NCBI RefSeq assembly: GCF_012516475.1
Contig: NZ_CP051217.1
Span: forward strand, 310,001-374,000
Direction: 5' to 3'
DNA from: Parasphingorhabdus halotolerans
GTDB taxonomy: Bacteria; Pseudomonadota; Alphaproteobacteria; Sphingomonadales; Sphingomonadaceae
DNA length: 64,000 nt
In this document: positions 20,201-28,158 of the stretch, in pieces
Layout: the number at the start of each line of letters is the position of its first letter
How positions within the stretch are numbered: position 1 is the first letter of the stretch
Program-made: the position numbers and the translations under genes
Notes under the pieces: generated by a model
The model's database searches: none
Told to the model about the DNA's origin: nothing
Seen by the model: only the letters and a program-made list of their open reading frames with translations

Positions 20201-20389
20201 GCTTTCGAGGCTCCGGTCCTGCACCTGACACAATATGCCGCCCGCCTTTCCAATTGGAAAGCTATCTCTTAGTGTAACCGGCGTGCCCTGAGCATAAGCA
20301 ATGGATGAGGAGGCCATTAACGTTATCGCCGGTGCAACGATGGACGCAATGTTGAATATCGACGCGGTAAAATTCTTCCGGCGGATCAT
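17249..20389 (-). CDS. Secreted TPR-CHAT domain (caspase-like) protein
   Basis: First gene of the operon, 1,046 residues from the ATG at 20389. I chose this start because GAGG lies six bases upstream and a signal peptide (hydrophobic stretch ending SSSIAYA) follows directly; an in-frame ATG at 20476 would add 29 non-signal residues. The middle (about 200-560) is helical TPR-like, then a coiled segment. The C-terminus is a CHAT domain, a caspase-fold peptidase, with the expected pair His869 (HFATHG) and Cys918 (LSACDT). Catalytic residues appear intact. A signal peptide on a CHAT protein puts it in the envelope, where processing the adhesin or the FecR-like protein is conceivable, though no substrate can be read from sequence. 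Confidence 0.88.
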   Translation of the reverse strand: MIRRKNFTASIFNIASIVAPAITLMASSSIAYAQGTPVTLRDSFPIGKAGGILCQVQDRSLESAVKQSIYDRSWAVVCRDSARPVGYVYAAKTSTTDLLARVAPQRKDAISCPDNGTSAALNGFSQKTCRLSDEPVSYSVIEGTEGGFSYVAEGLSVYDSATILALKSVLADSIVEGTIDIATTSVEDPFAFARVQAATLKPEQALAEGYRRNLSGDYAEAAAFFETLQQRTQGDDDNKIDPDEYLVNRALQKSNLGEFAEADRLFEQAKAVNSGNTINERLLRNFEGMHLLNQGRYDEAIVRIQQPLRTGQLKKSALIEGLEITTPISSRINGRNGVLLGFTDDLKLTEQERAEIIDAQALQLIGTAQRINGDLDQAKTALFNAYHRAIAVRDGRVVSITRLRVQTLSELALIAEAQGQFDDGEALLRNGLELLSIQYPETRAVNGAKAKLASFLLRRGKTSEARQLYQQVIESSLGQRSAVTGMTNQLAPYFRLMADDPSASEEFFKASQILIRPGVAETQAVLSRELSAGNDEASRLFRQSLNLTRNIERLRIRFSALGKVEQTGATIRQRNDLASQIDELERSQQLAQVQLADYPQYRAVSSKFISLEDLRAQMTPSEAYMRLAIVGRNIFMFYADKESAKIYQIELNEDELDQKVDLLRASISTFENGRYVTYPYDIEAARDLYKSLFAPVSDRLLTKQHLVFEPDGALLRLPINLLVTDDASVTQYIERTDQPDGDAFDYTGVNWLGKSTDISTAVSARAFADAREAPVSSATRQYLGMGRNLPVSEQAPSTGVRASSEGQNANCEWSANEWNNPISDAELNFARSVIGQDGSEILTGGQFTDSQIMQKSDISDYRILHFATHGLVTAPRPSCPAKPALLTSFGQGKSDGLLSFDEIFDLKLDADIVILSACDTAGKASIQATREAGVSSGGGTALDGLVRSFIGAGSRSVLASHWPAPDDFKATERLIGGLFSDGKGESVGSALRNSQNKLMDDPQTSHPYYWSGFAIIGDGARPFLPDQPTNGVAKVMASGSSETQLK

Positions 20390-20495
20390 ATCTACCTCAC
20401 AAAGCTTTAGGCAGCCTAGCTCAAAGGCTAAACTGCGAGATTTGCGACCCAGAAATTTTCCCTCTACTGCGTTCATAAACGCATATATCGATTCT

Positions 20496-20526
20496 AGTAT
20501 AGTAGTTTATCGCCAATCGCGTCCAA
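20496..20526 (-). promoter_or_regulatory. Possible sigma70 promoter for the CHAT/cyclase/TPS operon
   Basis: On the minus strand TTGGAC (20526-20521) and TATACT (20501-20496) are separated by 19 bases, longer than optimal. It is the best pair I see in the leader before the ATG at 20389, about 105 bases from that start. Confidence 0.35.
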
Positions 20527-20530
20527 AACC

Positions 20531-20546
20531 AGTGACAATTGTCACT
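20531..20546. promoter_or_regulatory. 16-bp palindrome with CRP-like core (GTGA-N6-TCAC)
   Basis: AGTGACAATTGTCACT is a perfect palindrome just upstream of the proposed -35 element. Its core GTGA-CAATTG-TCAC matches the inner half-sites of the CRP/FNR-family consensus (TGTGA-N6-TCACA), differing only at the outermost bases. It lies between the end of the nitroreductase gene and the operon that encodes a nucleotide cyclase, so feedback by a cAMP receptor is plausible. A TetR- or GntR-type operator would look similar. Confidence 0.5.
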
Positions 20547-20596
20547 AAACGGGACATCAAAAGTCAACGCCCCGTATTTTCAGCCGGTTAACTCGC

Positions 20597-21268
20597 CTAG
20601 AGACCGAGAAATTTTACATTTTCGGATATTGGTACGCGGGACACGTCGAAATTGTTGATCGGGTCATCGGCATCGCGGTAACCGATGGCCATGCCGCAGA
20701 AGAAAATATGATCATCGTCAACGCCCAGTAGTTCCCTCATATAAGTGCCGTACATCGCCCAAATTTCCTGTGCACAGCTATCCAGACCTTCTTCGCGTAA
20801 CAGTAGCATCACAGTTTGCAACCACATCCCCATATCTGACCATTGCGGTGGGCCCATATACTTACGCGTATAGGTGAAAAGTTGCACTGGCGCGCCAAAG
20901 CTATCCCAGTTTTTTGCCATTTGTGTGATCCTGCCTGCGCCATCTCCGCGCTCCAGGCCAATGGCATCAAACATTGCCTTGCCAACGCCCCGGCGCTGCT
21001 CTTCATAGCGTCCGTCGAGCTCTTTGGGGTAGATCGCATATTCCGCACCTTCGCCCATTGGGGCAGCTTGCGCCTTGGCCTTTATCGCCGCAGCAATCCG
21101 GGCAAGCTCATCGCCGCCAACCACGACTGCACTCCATGGCTGGGTATTGCCTCCCGACGGTGCGCGCTGCGCTGTCACCAGAACACGGTCAATGACGCTG
21201 CGATCAACTGGCTTATCGATAAACTGACGGATAGATCGCCGGGATTTTACGGCTTCGGTTACATTCAT
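20597..21268 (-). CDS. Nitroreductase family FMN oxidoreductase
   Basis: NAD(P)H-dependent flavin oxidoreductase of the nitroreductase family, 223 residues, cytoplasmic; natural substrate unknown. The N-terminus has the family pattern VKSRRSIRQF (FMN phosphate binding). APSGGNTQPW near residue 40 and a C-terminal GMAIGY motif are also typical. I chose the ATG at 21268, which has a GGAG about ten bases upstream and starts the RRSIR motif at the usual distance; the frame is open 34 codons further but that extension is not family-like. It follows a decayed copy of the same gene start located after cobT. Confidence 0.88.
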   Translation of the reverse strand: MNVTEAVKSRRSIRQFIDKPVDRSVIDRVLVTAQRAPSGGNTQPWSAVVVGGDELARIAAAIKAKAQAAPMGEGAEYAIYPKELDGRYEEQRRGVGKAMFDAIGLERGDGAGRITQMAKNWDSFGAPVQLFTYTRKYMGPPQWSDMGMWLQTVMLLLREEGLDSCAQEIWAMYGTYMRELLGVDDDHIFFCGMAIGYRDADDPINNFDVSRVPISENVKFLGL

Positions 21269-21434
21269 TAATGAGTTCTCCGTTTCTGATATATGTAATG
21301 CTGTGATACCCTGTGCGTCAAAGTTGACCAAATTGCCACCAAGAAAGTCGCAGAATTCTGGGATTTGCAATAATAATTCAAATGTTAGAAATTATGTTCC
21401 AAGCATCTTTTTCTAATTAAATTTGGCTCCAGTT

Positions 21435-21515
21435 ATCCCAAACTATCCGCACATGAGCGTATCAATCAAACTACCAAACCGTGCGGCGGGTGGTGACGGC
21501 TTCGGTTGCGTTCAT
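21435..21515 (-). pseudogene. Decayed nitroreductase 5' end fused to the cobT stop
   Basis: The cobT stop TGA (21514-21512) overlaps an ATG at 21515 (ATGA). That ATG opens [14 protein letters not shown] followed by TAG, very close to MNVTEAVKSRRSIRQF of the intact nitroreductase just downstream. At the nucleotide level the similarity continues past the stop (F-I-D-T pattern) if one base is skipped. Only the first 20-25 codons are recognisable. It looks like a remnant of a second nitroreductase once translationally coupled to cobT. Confidence 0.6.
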
Positions 21516-23341
21516 TTGTTTTCCTCGTCAAACAATCCAGCGAGTTGCTCCACCATTGTTCCGCCCAGTTGTTCGGCATCCATGATCGTAACAGCGCGTT
21601 TATAATAGCGCGTAACATCATGGCCGATCCCAATGGCGACTAGCTGTACAGGCGAACGGCCCTCTATCCATTCGATCACTTTGCGCAGATGGTTTTCCAA
21701 GTATGCCCCGTGGTTGACCGACAAGGTGCTGTCATCCACTGGCGCACCGTCAGAAATCACCATTAATATGCGCCGCTCTTCTGGGCGGGCGATCAGGCGG
21801 TTGTGAGCCCATAGAAGGGCTTCGCCGTCGATATTTTCTTTGAGCAGGCCTTCGCGCATCATCAGGCCGAGGTTTTTACGCGCCCTCCGCCAAGGTTCGT
21901 CGGCCTGTTTGTAGACAATGTGGCGCAGATCGTTGAGGCGTCCGGGGTTGGCAGGGCGCTCGGCAGCCAGCCAGTCTTCCCGGGTTTGTCCGCCTTTCCA
22001 GGCGCGAGTGGTGAAGCCCAGTATTTCGGTTTTGACGCCGCAGCGTTCCAGCGTGCGCGCCATAATATCAGCGCTGATCGCCGCGATCGAAATGGGTCTG
22101 CCGCGCATCGAGCCGCTGTTGTCGATGAGCAGCGTAACCACCGTATCACGGAAATCGGTTTCACGTTCAATCTTGTAGGAAAGGCTGTGGGCCGGATTGC
22201 TGATCACGCGAGCAAGCCGGGCAGCGTCCAGCATACCCTCTTCCTGATCAAAATCCCAGCTGCGGTTTTGCTGCGCCATTAAGCGGCGTTGCAGGCGGTT
22301 CGCAAGTTTTGTGACGGCACCTTGCAGGCTCGTCAATTGCTGATCGAGGAAGGCGCGCAGCCGCGTCAATTCTTCTTCATCGCAGAGCTCGGTCGCACTA
22401 ATCACCTCGTCATATTTCTCGGACCAGGCGGTATAATCAAAACCGGGTGGCAGATCGGACATCGGACGGTTCGGGCGAACGGGCATCATGCCATCGTCGC
22501 CGGCATCGCCCATTTCCTCTTCGGCGCCTTCTTCTAAGTCGTCGGCGTTCTGCTCGCTGTCGCTTTCTTGCGAGTCATCGTCGGACTGGTCGGACCGCAT
22601 TTCTGATTGGCCCTGATCGCCGGATGCCTCGTCATCATCCGACCCATCATCGGTTTCATCCTCGCTGTCATCGTCATTCTCGTCTTCGCTATCATCCGCG
22701 TCGGATTGATCATCAGATTTGATGAGATCAAGATGTTCCAGAAGTTGCGTGGAGAGTTTGGCAAAACTATCCTGATCGTCGAGGGTCAGATTCAGGCCGT
22801 CAAGGTCTGCGCCAGCCTCGCTCTCGATCCATTCGCGCAGCATATCGAGGCCTTTGATCGTTCGTTCCGGTGGCGCTTCGCCGGTCAATTTTTCCCGGGC
22901 CAGCAGTGCGAGGGCTGTTGAGATAGGAACTTCATCGCGGTTTTGCGCACGGGAAATGGGGTCAGAGCGCATCCGCATATTGAGCGCTGCGGTTAAATTG
23001 CCCTTGGCTCCGGCCATGTTGCGGGAACCCAGAGCATCGGTGCGGACTTGTTCAAGCGCATCAAAACAGGCCCGGGCTATGGCTTCTTGCGGCGCATTCT
23101 TGCGATGCATCGGCTCGTTGTGATGGCGCAATTTCAGCGAAAAACTGTCGGCAAATCCGCGTGCTTCTGCAACCTGATCAGCGGGAAGGTCGCGTGCAGG
23201 CATCGGCACCTTAAGATGCTCGCCTGATTGCGAGGGTGCTTCAGCGGTGTAGGCAAGTTCGATTTCCGGCTGACGCGCCATAGCGCGCGCAGTTCCACCG
23301 AGCACATCTTTAAGATCATCGAGTTTGGAACGGTCTGCCAT
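21512..23341 (-). CDS. cobT: Cobaltochelatase subunit CobT (VWA protein)
   Basis: Subunit of the aerobic ATP-dependent cobaltochelatase (CobN-CobS-CobT), which inserts cobalt into hydrogenobyrinate diamide. It has 609 residues, the usual length. An N-terminal helical region is followed by a very acidic Asp/Glu/Ser linker (about 210-290) and a C-terminal von Willebrand A domain with an intact MIDAS (DNSGSM, about residue 405). cobS lies upstream but is separated by a penicillin-binding protein gene. No cobN or other corrin genes are in the window, so function in cobalamin synthesis is from family knowledge. The 3' end overlaps a nitroreductase remnant. Confidence 0.9.
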   Translation of the reverse strand: MADRSKLDDLKDVLGGTARAMARQPEIELAYTAEAPSQSGEHLKVPMPARDLPADQVAEARGFADSFSLKLRHHNEPMHRKNAPQEAIARACFDALEQVRTDALGSRNMAGAKGNLTAALNMRMRSDPISRAQNRDEVPISTALALLAREKLTGEAPPERTIKGLDMLREWIESEAGADLDGLNLTLDDQDSFAKLSTQLLEHLDLIKSDDQSDADDSEDENDDDSEDETDDGSDDDEASGDQGQSEMRSDQSDDDSQESDSEQNADDLEEGAEEEMGDAGDDGMMPVRPNRPMSDLPPGFDYTAWSEKYDEVISATELCDEEELTRLRAFLDQQLTSLQGAVTKLANRLQRRLMAQQNRSWDFDQEEGMLDAARLARVISNPAHSLSYKIERETDFRDTVVTLLIDNSGSMRGRPISIAAISADIMARTLERCGVKTEILGFTTRAWKGGQTREDWLAAERPANPGRLNDLRHIVYKQADEPWRRARKNLGLMMREGLLKENIDGEALLWAHNRLIARPEERRILMVISDGAPVDDSTLSVNHGAYLENHLRKVIEWIEGRSPVQLVAIGIGHDVTRYYKRAVTIMDAEQLGGTMVEQLAGLFDEENK

Positions 23342-23445
23342 AGGAACGGACAGTCTTAAGCGGAAAGGCGAGGGGAATCAAAGCCCTAAATTGCGCAAAT
23401 TTGCTAGTGCTAATGTAGAGCCAGGCTAGTCGGCCGTGCCCCGCC

Positions 23446-25557
23446 TTACTGTTCCGGTTCAGGATCCACCCTGCGCTGCTCGACTGCTACTCCGTCGCGA
23501 CCCATCCTCACATTAACCGGTACGCCACCCACTTCGGTAGACAGGGTAACACCTTCTCTTCCGTCAATCCGAAGTTCGGAATCGCCTACCGGAATTTCGG
23601 GAATTTCAGGCAAATCGAGCGGCATTATCGGTCCATCCGGATCCGGTTTCTTGACAGGTTTTGAAGGTCGGGAAGGTTTTGCGCCGAGCACTGCCTGCCG
23701 CATAAAATCTTTCCAGATGCGGGCTGGCAAGCCGCCACCGCTGATACCCTTGAGCGGTTTATTATCATCATTGCCCACCCATATGCCAACTACTAGACGT
23801 TTATCACCGTCACCTGCATAGCCGACAAAAAGCGCATCGCGATTATTCTGGCTGGTTCCGGTCTTGCCATAGTTCGGAATCGAAAGGCGCGCCGCCCGTC
23901 CTGTGCCGGAATTGACGGCATAGCGCATCATGTCTTCCATCCTCTCATGGGTGCTACTGCCATAGCGACCTGGCCAGTCGAACAGCCATTCGGTCCAGCT
24001 TTGCTCGTCCTTCTCGAAAGCATAAGGCGTGACCGGCCAGCTGTTGCCAGCCACACCGGCAAAAGCAGCGGTGAGTTCCATCAGCGTCATGGTGGACGTG
24101 CCGAGGGCCAGGCTGGGGTCATCCTCTGCAAGCTTAGATTTTATCCCCAGATTGCGGGCTTCGCGAATTACAGCCTTGTCACCTACTTGTCCCCAAAGCC
24201 GGACCGCAGCAACGTTACTGGATCTCCCGAACGCTTCCTTCAGCGTTATTTGCCCGCGATATTTTTCCCCATAGTTTTTTGGCAAATACCCACCTTGGGT
24301 GATTGGCGTATCATCTACTATATCATCCGGCATCATTCCCGCACGCAGTGCAGCCAGCCAGACAAAAAGCTTGAATGTGGAGCCAGGCTGGCGCTTCGCT
24401 TGGGTGACGCGGTTGAAAGGCGATTCGCCATAATTTTTGCCGCCAATCATTGCCACGACCTCGCCGTCTGGTCGCATCGCAACGAGCGCGACCTGTGCTT
24501 TGCCGAGCGGTGCCCTGGCTACCACGCGGCGGGCGATTTCCTGCAATCTATCATCCAGCGTCGTGGTAAGGGTGAGCTTTTCATAGCTCATATCGGTGAG
24601 TCCGCGCGCTTGCGGCATTGCCCAGTCGGCAAAATAGGTGCCGGTCGGGACTGAATTTTTTGTGCGCACGTCGAGCCTTGGATTGCCAAGCCTATCGGCT
24701 TCATCCTGTGTCAGATAACCCGCTGCGACCATGGCAGATTTTACTAGCTTCGCACGCTTCGCGGCAAGGTCCGGATTGCGAGTTGGCGCTAGCCGCGATG
24801 GCGCTTGAACTAGCCCGGCCAGCATGATTGCTTGCTCTGGCTTCAGTTTCTCCGGTTGGCGGAAATAATAATGCATTGAGGCCGCGCGCAAGCCGTAAAC
24901 ATTGTCACCGAAATAAACATTTGAAAGATAGCGCTCGAGAATTTCATCTTTCGAGAGCCGTGCTTCCAACCAGAACGCAATCAGCATTTCGCGCGCTTTT
25001 CGGGTGAGGCTGCGTTCGGGCGTCAGAAACGTAACTTTCGCGAGTTGCTGGGTGATCGTGCTGCCGCCTTGCGTGCCGCTGCTGCCGGTCGCATTGCTCC
25101 ACGCCGCGCGCGCTAACCCGCGCGGATCAACGCCCCAATGCGAATAAAAGCGCCGGTCTTCAATTGCGAGAAACGCCTGTACGACATGTTTGGGCAATTT
25201 CTCGATTTCCACCGGCTCATCTACCACCGCGCCATTGCGGGCAATCGGTTGACCGCCTGCGGTTAGAAGCGTAATCTGTGGCGGCGCAATAGGTTGCAAA
25301 GATTTCGACATCGGCGCGGTAATCGCAAGATAAGCAATCAGCAAAATGAAAATAAAAAGCATCGCGGCAAACGCGCGCGAAAACCACCACCACTTGCCAC
25401 GAGGTGTTTTGAGAGGAACGAGCGGTTCGTCCTGCAAATGCGGGGGCAGGGCGCTGCCGTAAGGTTCGTAAAATACGGTTTCAGCAGGCGCACGCTTGCC
25501 AAACGGCAAGTACCAGAGGCGTCTATTGGATGGGGGGTGGGTCCGGTCGAGCATCAA
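23446..25557 (-). CDS. Class A penicillin-binding protein (transglycosylase/transpeptidase)
   Basis: Bifunctional peptidoglycan synthase, 703 residues. A short cytoplasmic N-terminus precedes one transmembrane helix (about 60-82). The GT51 transglycosylase domain shows EDRRFYSHWG and GGSTITQQLAK. The penicillin-binding transpeptidase has the Ser nucleophile in GSTFK, an SSN motif, and KTGTSQNNRDALFVGY. The C-terminus is Pro-rich then acidic and ends DPEPEQ. The length and compact form suit the PBP1A/1C-like proteins of alphaproteobacteria. It sits between cobS and cobT on the same strand with about 105-bp gaps on both sides, so it may have its own promoter. Confidence 0.88.
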   Translation of the reverse strand: MMLDRTHPPSNRRLWYLPFGKRAPAETVFYEPYGSALPPHLQDEPLVPLKTPRGKWWWFSRAFAAMLFIFILLIAYLAITAPMSKSLQPIAPPQITLLTAGGQPIARNGAVVDEPVEIEKLPKHVVQAFLAIEDRRFYSHWGVDPRGLARAAWSNATGSSGTQGGSTITQQLAKVTFLTPERSLTRKAREMLIAFWLEARLSKDEILERYLSNVYFGDNVYGLRAASMHYYFRQPEKLKPEQAIMLAGLVQAPSRLAPTRNPDLAAKRAKLVKSAMVAAGYLTQDEADRLGNPRLDVRTKNSVPTGTYFADWAMPQARGLTDMSYEKLTLTTTLDDRLQEIARRVVARAPLGKAQVALVAMRPDGEVVAMIGGKNYGESPFNRVTQAKRQPGSTFKLFVWLAALRAGMMPDDIVDDTPITQGGYLPKNYGEKYRGQITLKEAFGRSSNVAAVRLWGQVGDKAVIREARNLGIKSKLAEDDPSLALGTSTMTLMELTAAFAGVAGNSWPVTPYAFEKDEQSWTEWLFDWPGRYGSSTHERMEDMMRYAVNSGTGRAARLSIPNYGKTGTSQNNRDALFVGYAGDGDKRLVVGIWVGNDDNKPLKGISGGGLPARIWKDFMRQAVLGAKPSRPSKPVKKPDPDGPIMPLDLPEIPEIPVGDSELRIDGREGVTLSTEVGGVPVNVRMGRDGVAVEQRRVDPEPEQ

Positions 25558-25663
25558 TTTACTGTGTTACTATAACAATACGCATTTGGCGAGAGGTAAT
25601 AATGCAGCGGTGATTGCTGGTCGGTGATGTCAATAATCTTCCGCACCTTCAGGAGGGAGGGAG

Positions 25664-26653
25664 TTATTTCCCAACCACGCTCTCGGGCAAATCCTCACCA
25701 AATACGCGCTGGTAATATTCGGCAACGAGCATCCGTTCTGCTTCGTCGCACTTGTTGAGGAAGCTCAGCCGGAACGCAAATCCGATATTGTTGAAGATTG
25801 CGGCGTTTTGCGCCCAGCTAATAACCGTCCGCGGACTCATCACGGTCGAAATATCGCCGTTAATAAAGCCTTGGCGGGAGAGATCGGCCACTTTAATCAT
25901 GTTTTCCACCGTCTGGTCATCGGTGTCAGGCACTTTCGACAAAATAACCTTCGCTTCGGTTGCGGCAGGAAGATAATTCAAGGTGACCACGATGTTCCAA
26001 CGATCCATCTGACCTTGGTTAATCTGTTGCGTGCCATGATAGAGCCCGCTGGTGTCGCCAAGGCCGACGGTATTTGCGGTCGAGAAAAGCCGGAAATAGG
26101 GGTTAGGGCGAATCACGCGATTCTGGTCGAGCAAGGTCAGCTTGCCTTCAGTTTCCAATACGCGCTGGATTACGAACATCACATCGGGACGTCCTGCATC
26201 ATATTCATCAAACACCAAAGCGGTCGGCGTTTGTAGTGCCCACGGCAGTAAGCCTTCACGGAATTCGGTGATTTGCTGACCATCTTTCAAGACAATGGCA
26301 TCGCGGCCAACCAAGTCGATCCGGCTGATATGCGCATCTAGGTTGATCCGGATACAGGGCCAGTTGAGCCGTGCGGCGACTTGTTCGATATGGGTCGATT
26401 TTCCGGTGCCGTGATAGCCTTGCACCATCACCCGGCGGTTAAACGCAAAGCCGGCGAGGATCGCGGCAGTGGTATCCTGATCGAACACATAAGCGGGGTC
26501 CAAATCAGGAACGCGTTCGTCCTTCTCGCTGAACGCGGGGATTTGCATGTCAAGATCAATACCAAATACTTCGCGGGCATCGACGGTTTGATCCGGTGCG
26601 TCCATAACGGTTTCGCCGCTGCCGCTTGGGTGGGTATTGGGTATGTCGGTCAT
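25664..26653 (-). CDS. cobS: Cobaltochelatase subunit CobS (AAA+ ATPase)
   Basis: AAA+ motor of the aerobic cobaltochelatase, 329 residues. The Walker A motif is GYHGTGKST and the Walker B-like motif is [10 protein letters not shown]; a SRTVISWA-like sensor segment follows. I chose the ATG at 26653, preceded by AAGGA six bases away; the frame is open 19 codons further upstream without a site. Family knowledge places it in a ring complex with CobT, encoded two genes downstream. The J-domain gene lies just upstream on the same strand (75-bp gap). Confidence 0.9.
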   Translation of the reverse strand: MTDIPNTHPSGSGETVMDAPDQTVDAREVFGIDLDMQIPAFSEKDERVPDLDPAYVFDQDTTAAILAGFAFNRRVMVQGYHGTGKSTHIEQVAARLNWPCIRINLDAHISRIDLVGRDAIVLKDGQQITEFREGLLPWALQTPTALVFDEYDAGRPDVMFVIQRVLETEGKLTLLDQNRVIRPNPYFRLFSTANTVGLGDTSGLYHGTQQINQGQMDRWNIVVTLNYLPAATEAKVILSKVPDTDDQTVENMIKVADLSRQGFINGDISTVMSPRTVISWAQNAAIFNNIGFAFRLSFLNKCDEAERMLVAEYYQRVFGEDLPESVVGK

Positions 26654-26727
26654 GCTATTCCTTATGCGTGTTTCAATCCATCTATAGCTTCCCTTTGCCG
26701 GGTCCAGCACTAGCAGATGCTATAGTC

Positions 26728-27327
26728 TTAACTTTCAAAAAGCGTTGATGTCTTAAGGTGCGTATAGGCCGCGATCACATTTGCCAACTGTTTCTCGTGA
26801 CTGCGATCACCACCATTGCGGTCGGGATGATATTTCCGCACGAGCGTTGAATAGGCGTGGCGGATGTCGTTTCGTGCTGCTGTGTCGCCAAGCCCTAGCG
26901 TCTTGAGCGCCTTTTGGTCGGCTCCAGAGATCTGCGGCTCGGCATTTTGACGGCGGTTAATACCTGCGGCAAACCTTGCCCCGATAGCATCCAGCGGATC
27001 GGTGAAATCGGCCCATGCGGGCGTAACGCTAGGGTCGCCATTATAGATTCGCCGTGCCGAATCCCATCCGCGAACCGGATGCTGGGCTTCGAATATCTCC
27101 TCGCTGTTCATGCCGGCAAAAAAATCATAGCTTTGATTAAACGCGCGAACATGGTCGAGGCAAAGCCAGCGATATTCGCCAGGACCGTCATATCCATGGC
27201 GCGCGCCATACAGGGAAGGTGCGCGAAATTCGCCGTCTTCTTCGCAACCTTCAACCGCGCATGGCTGGCCATTGGTTTCGACCCGTCCGTGCAAATGGTT
27301 CGGTCTTTTTTTGGGGGAAGCGCTCAA
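26728..27327 (-). CDS. J-domain protein
   Basis: DnaJ-family co-chaperone-like protein, 199 residues. A cysteine-containing N-terminal part (PCAVEGCEEDG, then CLDH) may bind a metal. The C-terminus is a J domain (about residues 140-195) with the HPD motif in RKYHPDRNGG, the site that stimulates DnaK ATPase. I chose the TTG at 27327: GGAG lies five bases upstream. The frame is open to an ATG at 27390, but those 21 codons are translated from a dispersed inverted repeat (SFDKLRTNG) and are unlikely to be genuine. The ribosome binding site itself appears to lie at the edge of that repeat. Confidence 0.8.
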   Translation of the reverse strand: MSASPKKRPNHLHGRVETNGQPCAVEGCEEDGEFRAPSLYGARHGYDGPGEYRWLCLDHVRAFNQSYDFFAGMNSEEIFEAQHPVRGWDSARRIYNGDPSVTPAWADFTDPLDAIGARFAAGINRRQNAEPQISGADQKALKTLGLGDTAARNDIRHAYSTLVRKYHPDRNGGDRSHEKQLANVIAAYTHLKTSTLFES

Positions 27328-27334
27328 TTCAACT

Positions 27335-27405
27335 CCGTTCGTCCTGAGCTTGTCGAAGGACGGTTCCAAGTCGCATACGCACTTCGACAAGCTCCGTGCG
27401 AACGG
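27335..27405. repeat. REP-like element, two inverted arms
   Basis: Two inverted copies of a GAGCTTGTCGAAG-type palindromic unit. The left arm 27335-27363 has internal stem GTCCT/AGGAC; the right arm 27379-27405 has internal stem GCAC/GTGC. The core reads CGTTCGTCCTGAGCTTGTCG. It lies between divergent genes (J-domain protein and bolA) and supplies the edge of the J-domain leader. A related pair occurs at 32021-32090. Confidence 0.8.
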
Positions 27406-27441
27406 TTACAATGTTCAATGATCATACAATATGGAGATTCG

Positions 27442-27723
27442 ATGCCCAAAGGTCCAGTCCATCAGGAAATTGAAAAGCGATTGCAGGCGGAGTTGTCGCC
27501 AATCTCGCTGAATGTAATCAATGACAGCGCCAGCCATCATGGTCATGCCGGCGATGATGGTAGCGGTGAATCGCATTTTACCGTCGAAATAGAGTGCGCG
27601 GAATTTGTCGGGCAATCGCGGTTAAACCGCCAGAGGATGGTGAACAAAGCGCTTGGTGATCTGATGCGCGAGAAGGTGCACGCGATGGCTATTAAAGCGA
27701 GGGCGCCGGGGGAGCATCCTTGA
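27442..27723 (+). CDS. BolA family protein
   Basis: BolA-like protein, 93 residues, the normal size. The KH-like fold is visible: a helix with EIEKRLQAEL, the strand NVINDSASHHGHAG, then ESHFTVEIECAEFVGQSRLNRQRMV and the final ARAPGE typical of the family. BolA proteins work with monothiol glutaredoxins in iron-sulfur handling. The ATG at 27442 has GGAG seven bases upstream. Its TGA overlaps the TTG start of the cupin gene (TTGA), implying an operon. A longer open frame extends upstream to 26914 but is antisense to the J-domain gene. Confidence 0.88.
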   Translation: MPKGPVHQEIEKRLQAELSPISLNVINDSASHHGHAGDDGSGESHFTVEIECAEFVGQSRLNRQRMVNKALGDLMREKVHAMAIKARAPGEHP

Positions 27724-28084
27724 TCAATAAAGTAAACTTGGCCGAGGCCTTTTCCATCTTCACCGATCACTGGTCGCCAAGGGTCGCAGGTGATATCAAT
27801 GACATGCAGGGAAGCTTGCGAAATTTCAGGGCAAATTTGACTGGCATTATCGCGATCATGAGGATGAACTGTTTCTAGTTGTTAAAGGCCGGATGCGGAT
27901 GGGATTGCGGACAGGCGATATTGATCTCGAAGAGGTTGAGATGATCATCGTCCCGCACGGCACCGAGCATCGCCCCGAAGCACTAAGCGACGCGCGTCAT
28001 GTCCTGATGCTAGAACCAAACTCAACTCTGAACACGGATGATGTCGTAACTGAAAATACCGTTAGAAAATTGGACCGGATATGA
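27720..28084 (+). pseudogene. Cupin domain protein, interrupted by one frameshift
   Basis: Small single-domain cupin of about 120 residues, split by a one-base loss. The first part (NKVNLAEAF...AGDINDMQ) reads from TTG at 27720, which overlaps the bolA stop. Near the GGG at 27809-27811 the frame shifts by one. With one base added it continues KLAKFQGKF, WHYRDHEDELF, then KGRMRMGLRTGDIDLE and PHGTEHRPEAL, a well-formed cupin with His/Glu metal ligands. Both halves are good coding sequence, so sequencing error is as likely as decay. Role unknown. Confidence 0.75.
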
Positions 28085-28158
28085 AATCAAGCAATCCATT
28101 CATGACTTTCGATTCTGATCATTTAATTTAGATAACAGCGACGTTATTGGGGGTGTTT

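Noticed and set aside
17249..20389. CHAT gene as part of an antiphage gasdermin or Craspase system
   Set aside because: No gasdermin-like or CRISPR effector gene is adjacent, and the protein has a signal peptide and secretion-related neighbours.
26914..27441. Upstream extension of the BolA frame
   Set aside because: It lies antisense to the J-domain gene and across a REP element; BolA features begin at 27442, which has its own ribosome binding site.
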